DNA of 64,000 nucleotides from Aeromicrobium flavum (GTDB taxonomy: Bacteria; Actinomycetota; Actinomycetes; Propionibacteriales; Nocardioidaceae): positions 1-64,000 of the forward strand of contig NZ_BJZQ01000002.1 in the NCBI RefSeq assembly GCF_007992115.1, given 5' to 3'. Position numbers and translations under genes: made by a program. Position 1 is the first letter of the stretch. Each line of letters opens with the position of its first letter. The notes under the pieces were generated by a model. That model was given only the letters and a program-made list of their open reading frames with translations. It searched no databases and was not told the origin of the DNA. This document shows, piece by piece, positions 27,580 through 36,174 of this stretch.

Positions 27580-29136
27580 TCAGCCGGCGTTGCGGATGCT
27601 GCGCAGGTTCACCACCCGGTAGCCGGCGTCGAAGGTCAACCCCTTCGTGAAGTAGTTCGCCACCGGAACCATGAGCGGAACGAAGTCGACCCGCTCGAGC
27701 AGCGCGGCCTCGGCCTCGCCCCAGCGCGCGCAGCGCTCCTCACCCTCGAGGCTCGAGACCCGGTTCTCGATCAGGTCCTCGAACTTCGAGTTGTAGACGC
27801 GGCCCCAGTTCAGGGCGCCGCCCTCACCGAACACCGAGCTCATCTTCGTGGCCATCGGGTACGGCGTGCGGACCGCGGTCTGGTACGGGTACACGAAGAT
27901 GTCCCAGTCCGATCCGTCGCCGTAGATGATGCCCGCGCCCTGTGCGAGCGTGCCATTGGTGACGTTCACCTTGATGCCGAGCTGACGCAGGGCATCGGCG
28001 ATGTAGTCGGGCCCGGAGTTCTGCACGTCGTAGCCGAGCAGCTCGATCGTCAGGTCCCTGCCGCCGGGTCCGTAGCCGGCGGCCTTGAGCTCGGCCTTCG
28101 CCTTGTCGACGTCGAACTCCGGCACGAACTTCTCGTTCTCCGGCGTGTAGCAGTTCATGTTCTCGGTGATGACCGTGCGCGCAGGCTCGGCGACGCCGAA
28201 CGAGGCGGCCTTCGCGTACCCGGCCGGATCGATGGCGTGAGCGACCACGCGACGCAGGCGCTCGTCGTTCAGCGGGCGACCCTTGCGCTCGTTGAACGAC
28301 ATCGAGTCCGCGCCGTAGGCCTTGCCCTGGATCGGCTTGTTGTCGCGCTCGAGGCGCTCGGAGTCGCGGCCCAGCACAGCGGCGATGTCGGTCGTGCCGG
28401 TCTCGAAGAGGTTCGCCCGCGTGGAGTCCGACGTGACGACCCGCATCGTGATCTTGTCCGGGATCTCCTCGTCGTCAGCCAGTCCCGGGGAGTCCCACGC
28501 CTCGAGGACGTATTCCTCGCCGCGCTTCAGCGTGGTGATCTTGTACGGTCCCGATCCCTGCGGAGCGGTCGCGAGTCCCTCGACGTCCTTGAGCCCCTTC
28601 GGGCAGACGACGAACGCGTTGGTCATCGTCTCGAGCATGTCCGTGTGCGGCTCGTTGACCTCGATCGTGAGGGTGTCGGCCGCATCGTCGCCGACGATCG
28701 ACTTGGCGCCGCCGGAGCCGAAGAGGCGGCCGGTGAACGGCGAGCCCGACTTCGGATCGGCGAGGCGCTTCATGTTGTCCGCCACGTCCGACGGCAGCAG
28801 GGCGGTGCCGTCGCTGCACTTGAGGTCGGGGCGCAGCGTGAACACGACCTTGGTGGGCGTGACTTCCCACTTCGTGGCCATGGCCGGGGCGACGCCGCCC
28901 GTCTTGCGGTCCTGGCGCACCGGGGTGTCGTAGATCGCCTCGTACAGCTGCATGGCGCCCTGGTCGGAGGCCGAGACCGCCGGGTCGAAGGTGTCGATGT
29001 CGTTGCGCAGGTCCATCACGATGCTCTTCGGCACCTCACCGGCTTTGCCCTGCGCGCCGCCGTCGTCGCCGCCGCAGGCACTCAGGCCCATCGCCGCGAC
29101 GACGCCGAGCGCCACCACTGCACTGATTCTCGCCAT
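27580..29136 (-). CDS. ABC transporter solute-binding lipoprotein, family 5 (paralogue 1)
   Basis: Family-5 proteins bind peptides, nickel, opines or other solutes for Dpp/Opp ABC importers. The 518-residue precursor has a lipobox ending at Cys21 (GLSAC), then the family 5 core with DIDTFDPAVSASDQG and PQGSGPYKI. It is a clear paralogue of the products at 41138 and 42885. No permease lies beside it; the nearest set is 20 kb away in the island. It appears to be transcribed alone from the promoter at 29204-29232 and is closed by the terminator at 27527. A GAGGAGATCC ribosome-binding site precedes the ATG. Confidence 0.9.
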   Translation of the reverse strand: MARISAVVALGVVAAMGLSACGGDDGGAQGKAGEVPKSIVMDLRNDIDTFDPAVSASDQGAMQLYEAIYDTPVRQDRKTGGVAPAMATKWEVTPTKVVFTLRPDLKCSDGTALLPSDVADNMKRLADPKSGSPFTGRLFGSGGAKSIVGDDAADTLTIEVNEPHTDMLETMTNAFVVCPKGLKDVEGLATAPQGSGPYKITTLKRGEEYVLEAWDSPGLADDEEIPDKITMRVVTSDSTRANLFETGTTDIAAVLGRDSERLERDNKPIQGKAYGADSMSFNERKGRPLNDERLRRVVAHAIDPAGYAKAASFGVAEPARTVITENMNCYTPENEKFVPEFDVDKAKAELKAAGYGPGGRDLTIELLGYDVQNSGPDYIADALRQLGIKVNVTNGTLAQGAGIIYGDGSDWDIFVYPYQTAVRTPYPMATKMSSVFGEGGALNWGRVYNSKFEDLIENRVSSLEGEERCARWGEAEAALLERVDFVPLMVPVANYFTKGLTFDAGYRVVNLRSIRNAG

Positions 29137-29203
29137 GTCCGGATCTCCTCAGGGGACGGTGTGATCGTGCTCACACGTTCGTCCCATCGTGGAGGATGAA
29201 CCA

Positions 29204-29232
29204 GACATAGTCAATATTGAATTCAACTTTAG
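29204..29232 (-). promoter_or_regulatory. Promoter and operator of solute-binding gene 1 (site B)
   Basis: On the minus strand CTAAAG (29232-29227) and TATGTC (29209-29204) are 17 bases apart, and the spacer begins with the perfect palindrome TTGAATTCAA (29217-29226). The -35 and spacer layout matches sites E and G. The 15-mer itself is the weakest match to the shared consensus. Confidence 0.6.
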
Positions 29233-29423
29233 AAACGGCAATCTCGGCCGCCAGGGACGGGGGTCGAGGGGGCCGAGGCAACGCGAGGGTCAGCAGGCGT
29301 GGGTGACCATCAAGCCCTTGACCTGCCCGGTAAGAACAGGTTCGCTTCCACCACCGCGGACAGGTCAGCCGAGGAGCCTACGTGAGCGCCAGCACTGAAG
29401 TCCCAGGCTGAGGTGACGTCCTG
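29233..29423. other. Gap between solute-binding gene 1 and the lipoprotein gene
   Basis: No gene is supported here. A TTGACC at 29318-29323 might be a -35 for the lipoprotein gene, without a clear -10. I see nothing else. Confidence 0.5.
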
Positions 29424-29900
29424 GTGCGACGGTTGGCGCTTCCACTGCGACTTACCCTGATCTCGGCGATCGTCGCGGCTGCCGCGGGATGCGGACAGAC
29501 GTTTCGGGACGAGGAGGGTGCGCTGTCCCCGGAGGAGTTCGTCGCGTGCTCTGACCACGTGTTTGTCGGCCACGTCACCGATGTCGTCGCTCGGGGTCAG
29601 TCAGGCGATGTGGACGTCTCTCTTGAAGCCGAAACCTGGCTCAAGCCGACAACCGGACCGAGCACGGTCGTGTTGCGCGGAGTCGTTGACCCGGACGATC
29701 CCACGACCACGTGGCGGGTAGGACCACAGCGGCGGCTGCTGGTCTTCGTCTCGCTCGACGAGACGGGACGCTCACAGATCGGGGATCGAGGCGTCGACCA
29801 GCTGTCCGGAGGCGACTTCGACGAAACGGTCCAGGAGACCATGGCGGACGTGCGTGATGCCACGCAGAACAAGACGACGTGCCCGACCCCCATGCCGTGA
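29424..29900 (+). CDS. Small secreted lipoprotein, unknown function
   Basis: The 158-residue precursor has a basic start, a hydrophobic stretch and a lipobox ending at Cys23 (AAAAGC). The mature part has ACSDHVFVGHVTDVV, LEAETWLKP and GPQRRLLVFVSLDETG. This order (exported vulnerability or transport-like module of a secreted domain) recalls TIMP/netrin-like small domains, but I cannot confirm it. The GTG is preceded by GAGGTGAC. It is the only plus-strand gene in this part of the island, and codon use is slightly less GC-biased. A long hairpin follows its stop. Confidence 0.6.
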   Translation: MRRLALPLRLTLISAIVAAAAGCGQTFRDEEGALSPEEFVACSDHVFVGHVTDVVARGQSGDVDVSLEAETWLKPTTGPSTVVLRGVVDPDDPTTTWRVGPQRRLLVFVSLDETGRSQIGDRGVDQLSGGDFDETVQETMADVRDATQNKTTCPTPMP

Positions 29901-29922
29901 GAAAAGGCTGACCCGTGAGAGA

Positions 29923-29976
29923 ACGAAGGATGATGCATTCGGCTACCCCAGCGGGGCGGAATGCATCATCCTTCGT
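29923..29976. terminator. Long 18-bp-stem hairpin between convergent genes
   Basis: The arms ACGAAGGATGATGCATTC (29923-29940) and its exact complement (29959-29976) flank an 18-base GC-rich loop. The position between convergent genes suggests a bidirectional terminator. The stem is unusually long and A+T-rich for this genome and no T-run follows, so a small mobile palindrome is also possible. Confidence 0.6.
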
Positions 29977-30005
29977 GCCTCTGGCACGCGAGGCCTGCGC
30001 ACCAC

Positions 30006-30776
30006 TCAGCGGGCGTGGGTGACGCCTCCGTCCACCGTGATCGTCGAGCCGACGACGTAGTCGCCCGAGCGCGCGGCGAGGTAGATCGCCGCGGCCGCCA
30101 TGTCCTCGGGGTCGCCGATGCGGCGGGCCGGGATCGAGTCCTTGATCTCGTCGCCGTGGTCGCGCGCGTCCTTGTTCATGTTCGAGGCGAAGGCCCCGGG
30201 AGCGATGCCGCTCACGGCGATCCGGTCCTCGATGAGGCGGATGGCCATGCGCCGCGTCAGCTGGATGACCCCGGCCTTGCTCGCGTGGTACGAGTAGGTC
30301 TCCTGCGGGTTCAGCGAGATCCCGTCGATCGAGGCGATGTTGATGACCTTGGCCAGGTGGTCGCCCGCGGCGGCCACGAGGTCGCCCTTGAGCGCCTGCG
30401 TCAGGAAGAACAGGGACTTCACGTTCAGGTCCATGACCTTGTCCCAGCCCGACTCGGGGAACTCGTCGAACGGGGCGCCCCAGGCGGCACCGGCGTTGTT
30501 GACGAGGATGTCGAGGCTCGACTCGTGCTCGCGGTAGCGGGCGACGAGGTCGTTGATGCCCTCCATCGTCGAGACGTCGGCGGGCAGGGAGACGCAGGTG
30601 CCGAACTGCGACAGCTCCTCGGCGGTGGCGTCGCACGCCTCGGCCTTGCGCGCCGAGATGTAGACGCGGGCGCCCTGCTTCAGGAAGCCCTCGGCGATCA
30701 TCTTGCCGATGCCGCGCGAGCCGCCGGTGATGAGCGCCGAGCGCCCTTCGAGGCTGAACAGTGCTGTGGTGTCCAT
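30006..30776 (-). CDS. SDR family oxidoreductase (RhlG/FabG-like)
   Basis: Classical short-chain dehydrogenases use NAD(P)H to reduce ketones or oxidise alcohols. The 256-residue product has TGGSRGIG for cofactor binding, NNAG, the catalytic Ser in NIASIDG and YSYHASKAG with the catalytic Tyr and Lys. In a beta-oxidation setting it could be a 3-hydroxyacyl-CoA or ketone-side-chain dehydrogenase; substrate is inference. It is the last gene of the run that begins with three acyl-CoA dehydrogenases, 37 bases after the preceding stop. Confidence 0.88.
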   Translation of the reverse strand: MDTTALFSLEGRSALITGGSRGIGKMIAEGFLKQGARVYISARKAEACDATAEELSQFGTCVSLPADVSTMEGINDLVARYREHESSLDILVNNAGAAWGAPFDEFPESGWDKVMDLNVKSLFFLTQALKGDLVAAAGDHLAKVINIASIDGISLNPQETYSYHASKAGVIQLTRRMAIRLIEDRIAVSGIAPGAFASNMNKDARDHGDEIKDSIPARRIGDPEDMAAAAIYLAARSGDYVVGSTITVDGGVTHAR

Positions 30777-30813
30777 GGTGGTTCCGTTCTGTCGTGGTGG
30801 AGTCGGTCAGGGG

Positions 30814-31875
30814 TCAGTGCTGCGGGAGGTCCACGAGGCCGGCCAGGTCGGCACGGTGCGCCGCCGGGGTGCCCAGCGCGAGCTGGTCGGACTTGGCCCG
30901 CTTGAGGTACAGGTGGATCGCGTGCTCCCACGTCATGCCGATGCCGCCGTGCAGCTGCAGGGCCTCCTCGGCCGCGTGCACCGCGACGTCGGAGCAGTAG
31001 GACTGCGCCACCGCCTGCGCCACGGGGGCGTCGGCGTCGCCGGTCGCGAGAGTGTCGGCGGCGTACCGGGCCGCAGCCTGGGCCTGGGCGACCTCGAGGT
31101 AGAGGTCGGCCAGGCGGTGCTTGATGGCCTGGAACGAGCCGATGGGACGCGCGAACTGCACGCGCGTCTTGGCGTACTCGACCGTCGTCTCGAGGCACCA
31201 CTGCGCCAGCCCCACCTGCTCGGACGCGAGCAGAGCCGCCCCCGCCGCCAGTGCGGCGTCGACGGCTGCCACGGCTGCGTCGCCCTTGGCGAGCACCCGT
31301 CCCTCACCGGTCGGCGTGACCGCGGCGAGGGGCCGGCTCATGTCGAGCGAGGTGATCGGGTCGACGGTCGCGGACTCGTGCAGCACCAGCTGCACGGTGC
31401 CGCCGACGAGCGTCGGCACGAGGAAGAGGTCGGCGCCGAGCGCGCCGGCCACCGGAGTCACCGCACCGCCCTCGGTCGCGGTCCACGCTCCGGCGCGGGC
31501 CGACCACGGCAGGACGAGCACGCCCCGCTGGCCTCCGTCGGCCAGCGACGCGACCACGTCGGACTCGAGTTCGAGCAGTGCGGTGGTCGCGATGACCGCG
31601 CTCTCCAGGAACGGCACGGGTGCGACGGTGCGGCCGAGCTCCTCGAGCACCACCGCCACCTCGCGGGCACCGGCGCCGACGCCGCCCCACTCCCCCGGCA
31701 CCAGCAGTCCCGCCAGGCCGAGGTCGCCGGCGACGGCCGACCACACGGCCGACGTGTCGGCGTCGGGGTCGTCGTAGAGAGCCGCGACGCGGGCGGAATC
31801 CGTGACGCGTCCCAGAGCGCCGCGCACGCTCGAGCGCAGCGACTCCTCCACGTCGGAGTACAGAAGATCGGTCAT
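30814..31875 (-). CDS. Acyl-CoA dehydrogenase family protein, partner subunit 1
   Basis: Acyl-CoA dehydrogenases introduce a 2,3 double bond with FAD. The 353-residue product is shorter than usual and lacks the EGT-type catalytic Glu motif. It keeps FARPIGSFQAIKHRLADL and ALQLHGGIGMTWEH, which contact FAD. The N-terminal third is divergent. Such short chains pair with a second chain in heteromeric enzymes, as FadE proteins of the cholesterol side chain do in mycobacteria. The ATG overlaps the next gene upstream (ATGA), so equal expression with 31872-33041 is likely. Confidence 0.85.
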   Translation of the reverse strand: MTDLLYSDVEESLRSSVRGALGRVTDSARVAALYDDPDADTSAVWSAVAGDLGLAGLLVPGEWGGVGAGAREVAVVLEELGRTVAPVPFLESAVIATTALLELESDVVASLADGGQRGVLVLPWSARAGAWTATEGGAVTPVAGALGADLFLVPTLVGGTVQLVLHESATVDPITSLDMSRPLAAVTPTGEGRVLAKGDAAVAAVDAALAAGAALLASEQVGLAQWCLETTVEYAKTRVQFARPIGSFQAIKHRLADLYLEVAQAQAAARYAADTLATGDADAPVAQAVAQSYCSDVAVHAAEEALQLHGGIGMTWEHAIHLYLKRAKSDQLALGTPAAHRADLAGLVDLPQH

Positions 31876-33041
31876 CGGGGCACCTCGTTGAAGGGGACGC
31901 CCTTGTCGGGGCGGTGGTCGGCGGGCAGGCCCAGGACGCGCTCGGAGACGACGTTGCGCATGATCTCGGACGTGCCGCCCTCGATCGAGTTGCCCTTGGC
32001 ACGCAGGTAGCGGAAGCCCGGGCCGCGGCCGAGGAAGCTGGCCGAGACGGTGCGGACCATGGTCCAGTCGTCGTACTGCAGGCCCGCGTCGGGATCGAGC
32101 TCGAGCGCGAACCCGGAGATCTGCTGCGCCTGCTGGGCGAACGCCAGCTTCATCGCCGAGCTCTCGGGCCCGGGCTGGCCCACGGCCAGCTGCTGGCGCA
32201 GCCGCTCGCCGGCAAGGCGGGTCACCTCGGTCTCGACCCACCACGACATGAGGCGGTCGTGCTCGGCCGAGGAGCGCACCGACGGATCGTTGCGCCACCG
32301 CTCGGTGACGATCCCGATCTGCCCGGCCTCACGCTCGGCACCGCTGCCGATCGCGACCCGCTCGTTGTTCAGGGTCGTGGTCGCCACGCGCCACCCGGCA
32401 CCGACCGCTCCCACCCGGTCGGCATCGGGGACGCGGACGTCATTGAGGAAGACCTCGTTGAACTCGGCCTCGCCGGTGATCTGGCGCAGCGGGCGCACGT
32501 CGACGCCCGGGTCGGCCATGTCGACCACGAAGTACGACAGCCCGGCGTGCTTGACCACCGTCGGATCGGTGCGCGCCACGAGGATCGCCCGCTGCGCGTT
32601 CTGGGCGCCGGACGTCCAGACCTTCTGCCCGTTGACGATCCACGTGTCACCGTCGAGGACGGCCTTGGTCGCCACGCCTGCCAGGTCGGAGCCGGCGCCG
32701 GGCTCGCTGAACAGCTGGCACCAGATCTCCTCGCACGTGAAGAGCGGCCGCAGGTAGCGGTCCTGCTGCTCGGGTGTGCCGAAGGCGATGAGGGTCGGCG
32801 CGGCCATGCCGATGCCGATGCTGTTGCGGCCCAGGTCGGGCGCCGGGGCGCCGGCCTCGGCGAGCAGCTGCTCCACCACCTGCTGCTCGTCGCGCGGCCG
32901 GTCGAGGCCGCCGCGCCCGACGGGGAAGTGCACCCACGCAAGGCCGGCGTCGAACCGGGCGCCGAGGAACTCGACGGGGTCGACGGTCTCGAGGTCGAAG
33001 CGGGCCAGCAGCGCCGCCACCTCCGCACGCACGTCAGTCAC
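31872..33041 (-). CDS. Acyl-CoA dehydrogenase family protein, partner subunit 2
   Basis: The 389-residue product carries the flavin-binding core, with [15 protein letters not shown] and [14 protein letters not shown]. Near the C terminus it reads GGTSEIMR (residues 355-357 GGT), so the residue equal to the catalytic Glu of medium-chain enzymes is Gly. That is the pattern of heteromeric FadE chains. Together with the short neighbour it probably forms one enzyme. The GTG start lies inside the end of the ACAD10/11-type gene (8-base overlap), so the three are coupled. Substrate could be a branched or ring-bearing acyl-CoA. Confidence 0.88.
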   Translation of the reverse strand: MTDVRAEVAALLARFDLETVDPVEFLGARFDAGLAWVHFPVGRGGLDRPRDEQQVVEQLLAEAGAPAPDLGRNSIGIGMAAPTLIAFGTPEQQDRYLRPLFTCEEIWCQLFSEPGAGSDLAGVATKAVLDGDTWIVNGQKVWTSGAQNAQRAILVARTDPTVVKHAGLSYFVVDMADPGVDVRPLRQITGEAEFNEVFLNDVRVPDADRVGAVGAGWRVATTTLNNERVAIGSGAEREAGQIGIVTERWRNDPSVRSSAEHDRLMSWWVETEVTRLAGERLRQQLAVGQPGPESSAMKLAFAQQAQQISGFALELDPDAGLQYDDWTMVRTVSASFLGRGPGFRYLRAKGNSIEGGTSEIMRNVVSERVLGLPADHRPDKGVPFNEVPR

Positions 33042-34251
33042 GCGAGGCCACCTTCCGCAGCTCGTGGCGCGCGAGGGCGTTCTTGTGCACCTCGTCGGGG
33101 CCGTCGGCGAAGCGCAGCGTGCGCACCTGGGCGAACCACTCCGCGATCGGGAAGTCCTGGCTCAGGCCGCCACCACCGTGGACCTGGATGGCCTTGTCGA
33201 CGATCCACTCGACCGTGCGGGGAGCCGCGATCTTGATGGCCTGGATCTCGGTGTGCGCACCCTTGTTGCCGACGGTGTCCATCAGCCACGCGGCCTTGAG
33301 GGTCAGCAGGCGGATCTGCTCGATCTTGACGCGCGACTCGGCGATCCAGTCGCGGATGACGCCCTGCTCGCTCAGCGGCTTGCCGAAGGCGACCCGGTCG
33401 TTGGCGCGCGCGACCATCAGCTCCAGGCTGCGCTCGGCGATGCCGATCAGGCGCATGCAGTGGTGGATGCGGCCGGGCCCGAGGCGGGCCTGGGCGATGG
33501 CGAAGCCCTCGCCCTCCCCCGCGATGAGGTTCGAGACCGGGACGCGCACGTCGCGGAAGATGACCTCGGCGTGACCGCCGTGGTCGCGGTCGTCGTAGCC
33601 GAAGACGCGCATGCCGCGCTTGATCTCGACGCCCGGGGTGTCCCGGGGAACGAGGACCTGCGACTGCTGGCGGTGACGGTCCGCGGTGGGGTCCGTCTTG
33701 CCCATGACGATCATGATCTTGGCGTTCGGGTTCATCGCGCCGGAGATGAACCACTTGCGGCCGTTGATGACGTACTCGTCGCCATCGCGCACGATCGAGG
33801 TCTCGATGTTGGTGGCGTCGGAGCTGGCCACGGCCGGCTCGGTCATCGCGAAGGCCGAGCGGATCTCACCGGCGAGCAGCGGCTCGAGCCACTGCTTCTT
33901 CTGCTCGTCGGTGCCGAAGTGGCTGAGCACCTCCATGTTGCCGGTGTCCGGGGCCGCGCAGTTCGTGGCGGTCGGCGCGATGTGGAGGCTGCGGCCCATG
34001 ATCTCGCACAGCGGGGCGTACTGGAGGTTCGTCAGGCCCGCGCCCTCGGCGCCGGGGTGGAACAGGTTCCACAGGCCGCGCTCGCGGGCGGCGGTCTTCA
34101 GGCCCTCGATCACCGGCGGCGGCGACCACACGTCGGGGGCCGCTTCGAGCTGCTCCCAGAAGGTGGCCTCGGCCGGGTAGACGAACTCCTCCATGAAGGA
34201 CGTCAGCCGCTCGATCAGGTCGGTCGTGGTGCGGTCGTAGGCAAATTCCAC
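33034..34251 (-). CDS. ACAD10/11-type acyl-CoA dehydrogenase (paralogue 1)
   Basis: The 405-residue product differs from the two that follow it. It starts with an [14 protein letters not shown] helix, has [14 protein letters not shown], and near the end ADGPDEVHK with Asp383 in place of the catalytic Glu. This Asp and the GPDEVH tail mark the subfamily of human ACAD10 and ACAD11. In those proteins the dehydrogenase domain works with a kinase domain to remove a phosphorylated hydroxyl group. A second member lies at 51627-52862. The GTG has GGGAG upstream. It heads the 34251-30006 operon, from the promoter at 34286-34314. Confidence 0.88.
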   Translation of the reverse strand: MEFAYDRTTTDLIERLTSFMEEFVYPAEATFWEQLEAAPDVWSPPPVIEGLKTAARERGLWNLFHPGAEGAGLTNLQYAPLCEIMGRSLHIAPTATNCAAPDTGNMEVLSHFGTDEQKKQWLEPLLAGEIRSAFAMTEPAVASSDATNIETSIVRDGDEYVINGRKWFISGAMNPNAKIMIVMGKTDPTADRHRQQSQVLVPRDTPGVEIKRGMRVFGYDDRDHGGHAEVIFRDVRVPVSNLIAGEGEGFAIAQARLGPGRIHHCMRLIGIAERSLELMVARANDRVAFGKPLSEQGVIRDWIAESRVKIEQIRLLTLKAAWLMDTVGNKGAHTEIQAIKIAAPRTVEWIVDKAIQVHGGGGLSQDFPIAEWFAQVRTLRFADGPDEVHKNALARHELRKVASRD

Positions 34252-34267
34252 TGGAGACTCCCAAAGA

Positions 34268-34314
34268 TGAATTCAGATTCAACTCAGGCTAGCGCGTGGA
34301 CCGCCCCGTGGCAA
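34268..34314 (-). promoter_or_regulatory. Promoter and operator of the acyl-CoA dehydrogenase operon (site C)
   Basis: On the minus strand TTGCCA (34314-34309) and TAGCCT (34291-34286) are 17 bases apart. The operator TGAATTCAGATTCAA (34268-34282) follows directly, so a bound repressor would cover the transcription start. Its 14-base core is identical to site A. Confidence 0.7.
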
Positions 34315-34335
34315 TGAGCGCTCCGGCGGGCGAGA

Positions 34336-35031
34336 TCAGGCCGACTCGGGCGACGACGCGGGCAGCGTCATGCCGAGCGCGTTGAACCAGAGCCTCGTCG
34401 CGGTGTCGACCATCGAGTCGACGTCCCAGTCCTCCCCCAGCGCGAAGGAGTAGTACGCCAGCCGGCTGACCATGCTGGCCAGGGCGCGCGACGTCATGAG
34501 GGGATCGAGACTGCGATCGGCCAGGCCGGCCTCCTGCATCGACCCGATCCACCGCGCGACGCGATCGGTGAAGAGCCTCGATCGCTCGACGCGCAGGCGA
34601 CGGAAGTCGGGGTTGATCGTGGCCACCTGCTCGAGCAGGACCATCAGCTGGGCGTTGCGCCGGTACGCCTCGAAGTAGGCGCGATTGGACGCCTCGAGCA
34701 CGCCGGCGATGTTCTCGGGCGCCTCCTCCACGCGGGGCAGGCCCGGGTGGAGCATGTCGTCCTGGGCGACCTGCAGGACGGCGGTGAAGACCTCGTCCTT
34801 GCTGTCGAAGTAGGTGTAGAACGTGCCGATCGACGTGTGCGCCTCGGTGGCGATGTCGGTCAGGCGCGAGTTGATGAAGCCGTCGCGCTCGAAGACCCGC
34901 CGGGCCGCCGCGACGAGCGACTCGCGGGTCCGCTGGCCGCGAGCGGTCACGGGCAGCGCCCGGACCTGCCGCTCGTCGACCAGCGAACCCGTGTCGTGGC
35001 CCTCGGGCCGCCCGCTACCGGGACTGCTCAC
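34336..35031 (-). CDS. TetR family regulator 1
   Basis: The 231-residue protein has an N-terminal extension of about 30 residues, then a TetR helix-turn-helix (SRLTDIATEAHTSIGTFYTYF, split over residues 55-76). A ligand-binding domain follows, with LMVLLEQVATINPDFR. Its GTG start overlaps the end of the ABM-domain gene by 17 bases. It therefore ends the thiolase operon that begins at 37373 under site D, and would regulate itself if it binds that site. Regulators of this type often bind acyl-CoA thioesters, which is consistent with the island. Confidence 0.88.
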   Translation of the reverse strand: MSSPGSGRPEGHDTGSLVDERQVRALPVTARGQRTRESLVAAARRVFERDGFINSRLTDIATEAHTSIGTFYTYFDSKDEVFTAVLQVAQDDMLHPGLPRVEEAPENIAGVLEASNRAYFEAYRRNAQLMVLLEQVATINPDFRRLRVERSRLFTDRVARWIGSMQEAGLADRSLDPLMTSRALASMVSRLAYYSFALGEDWDVDSMVDTATRLWFNALGMTLPASSPESA

Positions 35032-35314
35032 CGACCGGCTTCAGCACGGAGAGGACCGGCGGCGCCGCGATGAGGTCCTTCAGGACGTCACCGAACGCGG
35101 CGAACTCCGGGGACGAGCCGTGGCGGCGCAGGGCGTCACCGTCGGCGTACTCCTCGAGCAGCACGTAGTCGACCTCGGACCGGCTCACGCGCTGCAGGTC
35201 CCAGCGCGTGCAGCCGGGGTCGGCGAGCATGCCCGGGCGGGCGGCCGCGACGGCCGCCTCGAAGTCGGCCGTGCGGTCCTCGCGGACGGTCACGGCCGCG
35301 GTCACGTTGATCAT
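35015..35314 (-). CDS. Antibiotic biosynthesis monooxygenase (ABM) domain protein
   Basis: The 99-residue product is a single ABM-like ferredoxin fold. It starts MINVTAAVTVREDRTADFEA and has CTRWDLQRVSRSEVDYVLLE followed by a helix with SPEFAAFGD. Members are small heme-degrading enzymes, quinol monooxygenases or dimeric enzymes with unclear chemistry; none of the heme ligands is evident. It lies between the crotonase gene and TetR 1 in one transcript, so it may act on a pathway by-product or quinone. Function is not inferable. Confidence 0.75.
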   Translation of the reverse strand: MINVTAAVTVREDRTADFEAAVAAARPGMLADPGCTRWDLQRVSRSEVDYVLLEEYADGDALRRHGSSPEFAAFGDVLKDLIAAPPVLSVLKPVGEQSR

Positions 35315-35337
35315 GCGGTTCCTCTCGGTTCGGGTGG

Positions 35338-36174
35338 TCAGCGCTGGCCGAAGGTCGGCGTGCGCTTCTCGACGAAGGCGCGGACCGCGCCGATGTGATC
35401 CTCGGTGAGCCCGGTCCGCTTGTGGAGGGGGACCTCCGCGTCCATGCTCTCGGACAGCGTCTGGTGACTGGCCCGCCGCAGGTTGTCGGCGATGTACTCC
35501 AGCGCCAGCGCCGGACCGCTCGCCAGCTGCTGGGCGATCTCGGTCGTGCGCTCCTGCAGCTCGTCCTCGGCGACCACCCAGTTGAGCAGGCCGAGCTCCT
35601 TGGCCTCCTCGGCGCGGACGCGCGGGTTGAACATCATCAGCTCACGCGCCTTGACGGGGCCGACGATCGAGTTCAGCAGCCACGCGACGCCGAAGTCGCC
35701 CGACAGGCCGACCGCGGCGAACGCCGTGGCGAAGACCGCCCGCTCGCTGCCGATCCGGAAGTCGGCCGCGAGCGCCAGGCCCAGCCCGGCGCCGGCGGCG
35801 GCGCCGGGAATGGCGGCGATGACCGGCTTGCGGCTGGCGTGGATCGCGCCGACGGTCTGGTGCTGGGCCCGGCGCTGCGCCTCGACGGCGGCCTCGTCGA
35901 TCTCGTCGGCGCCGCCGCCCTCACCGCCCTTGGCGTCGAAGTCCTGGACGTCGCCGCCGGAGCAGAACGCCTTGCCGGCGCCCGTGATCACGATCACGCG
36001 GACGTCGTCGGACTCCTGCATCTGCTCGAGCAGCGAGGACAGGCCTGCCACCATCGCGTCGGACAGGGCGTTGCGACGGTCCGGCCGGTTCAGCGTGATG
36101 GTGCCGACGCCGTCCGCGACCTCGCCGAAGACGTCGTCCTCGGTGCTCGTGCCGCCAAAGGGCTGGCCGGGCAT
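35338..36174 (-). CDS. Enoyl-CoA hydratase/isomerase (crotonase fold), atypical site
   Basis: The 278-residue product has the crotonase fold with the oxyanion-hole strands ITGAGKAFCSGGD and IPGAAAGAGLGLALAAD. Of the two catalytic Glu residues of true hydratases, the first is Gly here and the second aligns with an Asp in VGLSGDFGVAWLL. That pattern is seen in isomerase-type members such as PaaG. Double-bond isomerisation is more likely than hydration. A Gly/Asp/Glu-rich insert (GGEGGGADEIDE) is unusual. Its ATG overlaps the thiolase stop by one base (TGATG). Confidence 0.88.
   Translation of the reverse strand: MPGQPFGGTSTEDDVFGEVADGVGTITLNRPDRRNALSDAMVAGLSSLLEQMQESDDVRVIVITGAGKAFCSGGDVQDFDAKGGEGGGADEIDEAAVEAQRRAQHQTVGAIHASRKPVIAAIPGAAAGAGLGLALAADFRIGSERAVFATAFAAVGLSGDFGVAWLLNSIVGPVKARELMMFNPRVRAEEAKELGLLNWVVAEDELQERTTEIAQQLASGPALALEYIADNLRRASHQTLSESMDAEVPLHKRTGLTEDHIGAVRAFVEKRTPTFGQR

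Noticed and set aside
35015-35314. Candidate equivalent of the small LvaB protein of the levulinate pathway
   Set aside because: Size is similar, but the sequence is a recognisable ABM fold and it lies in a different operon from the kinase.
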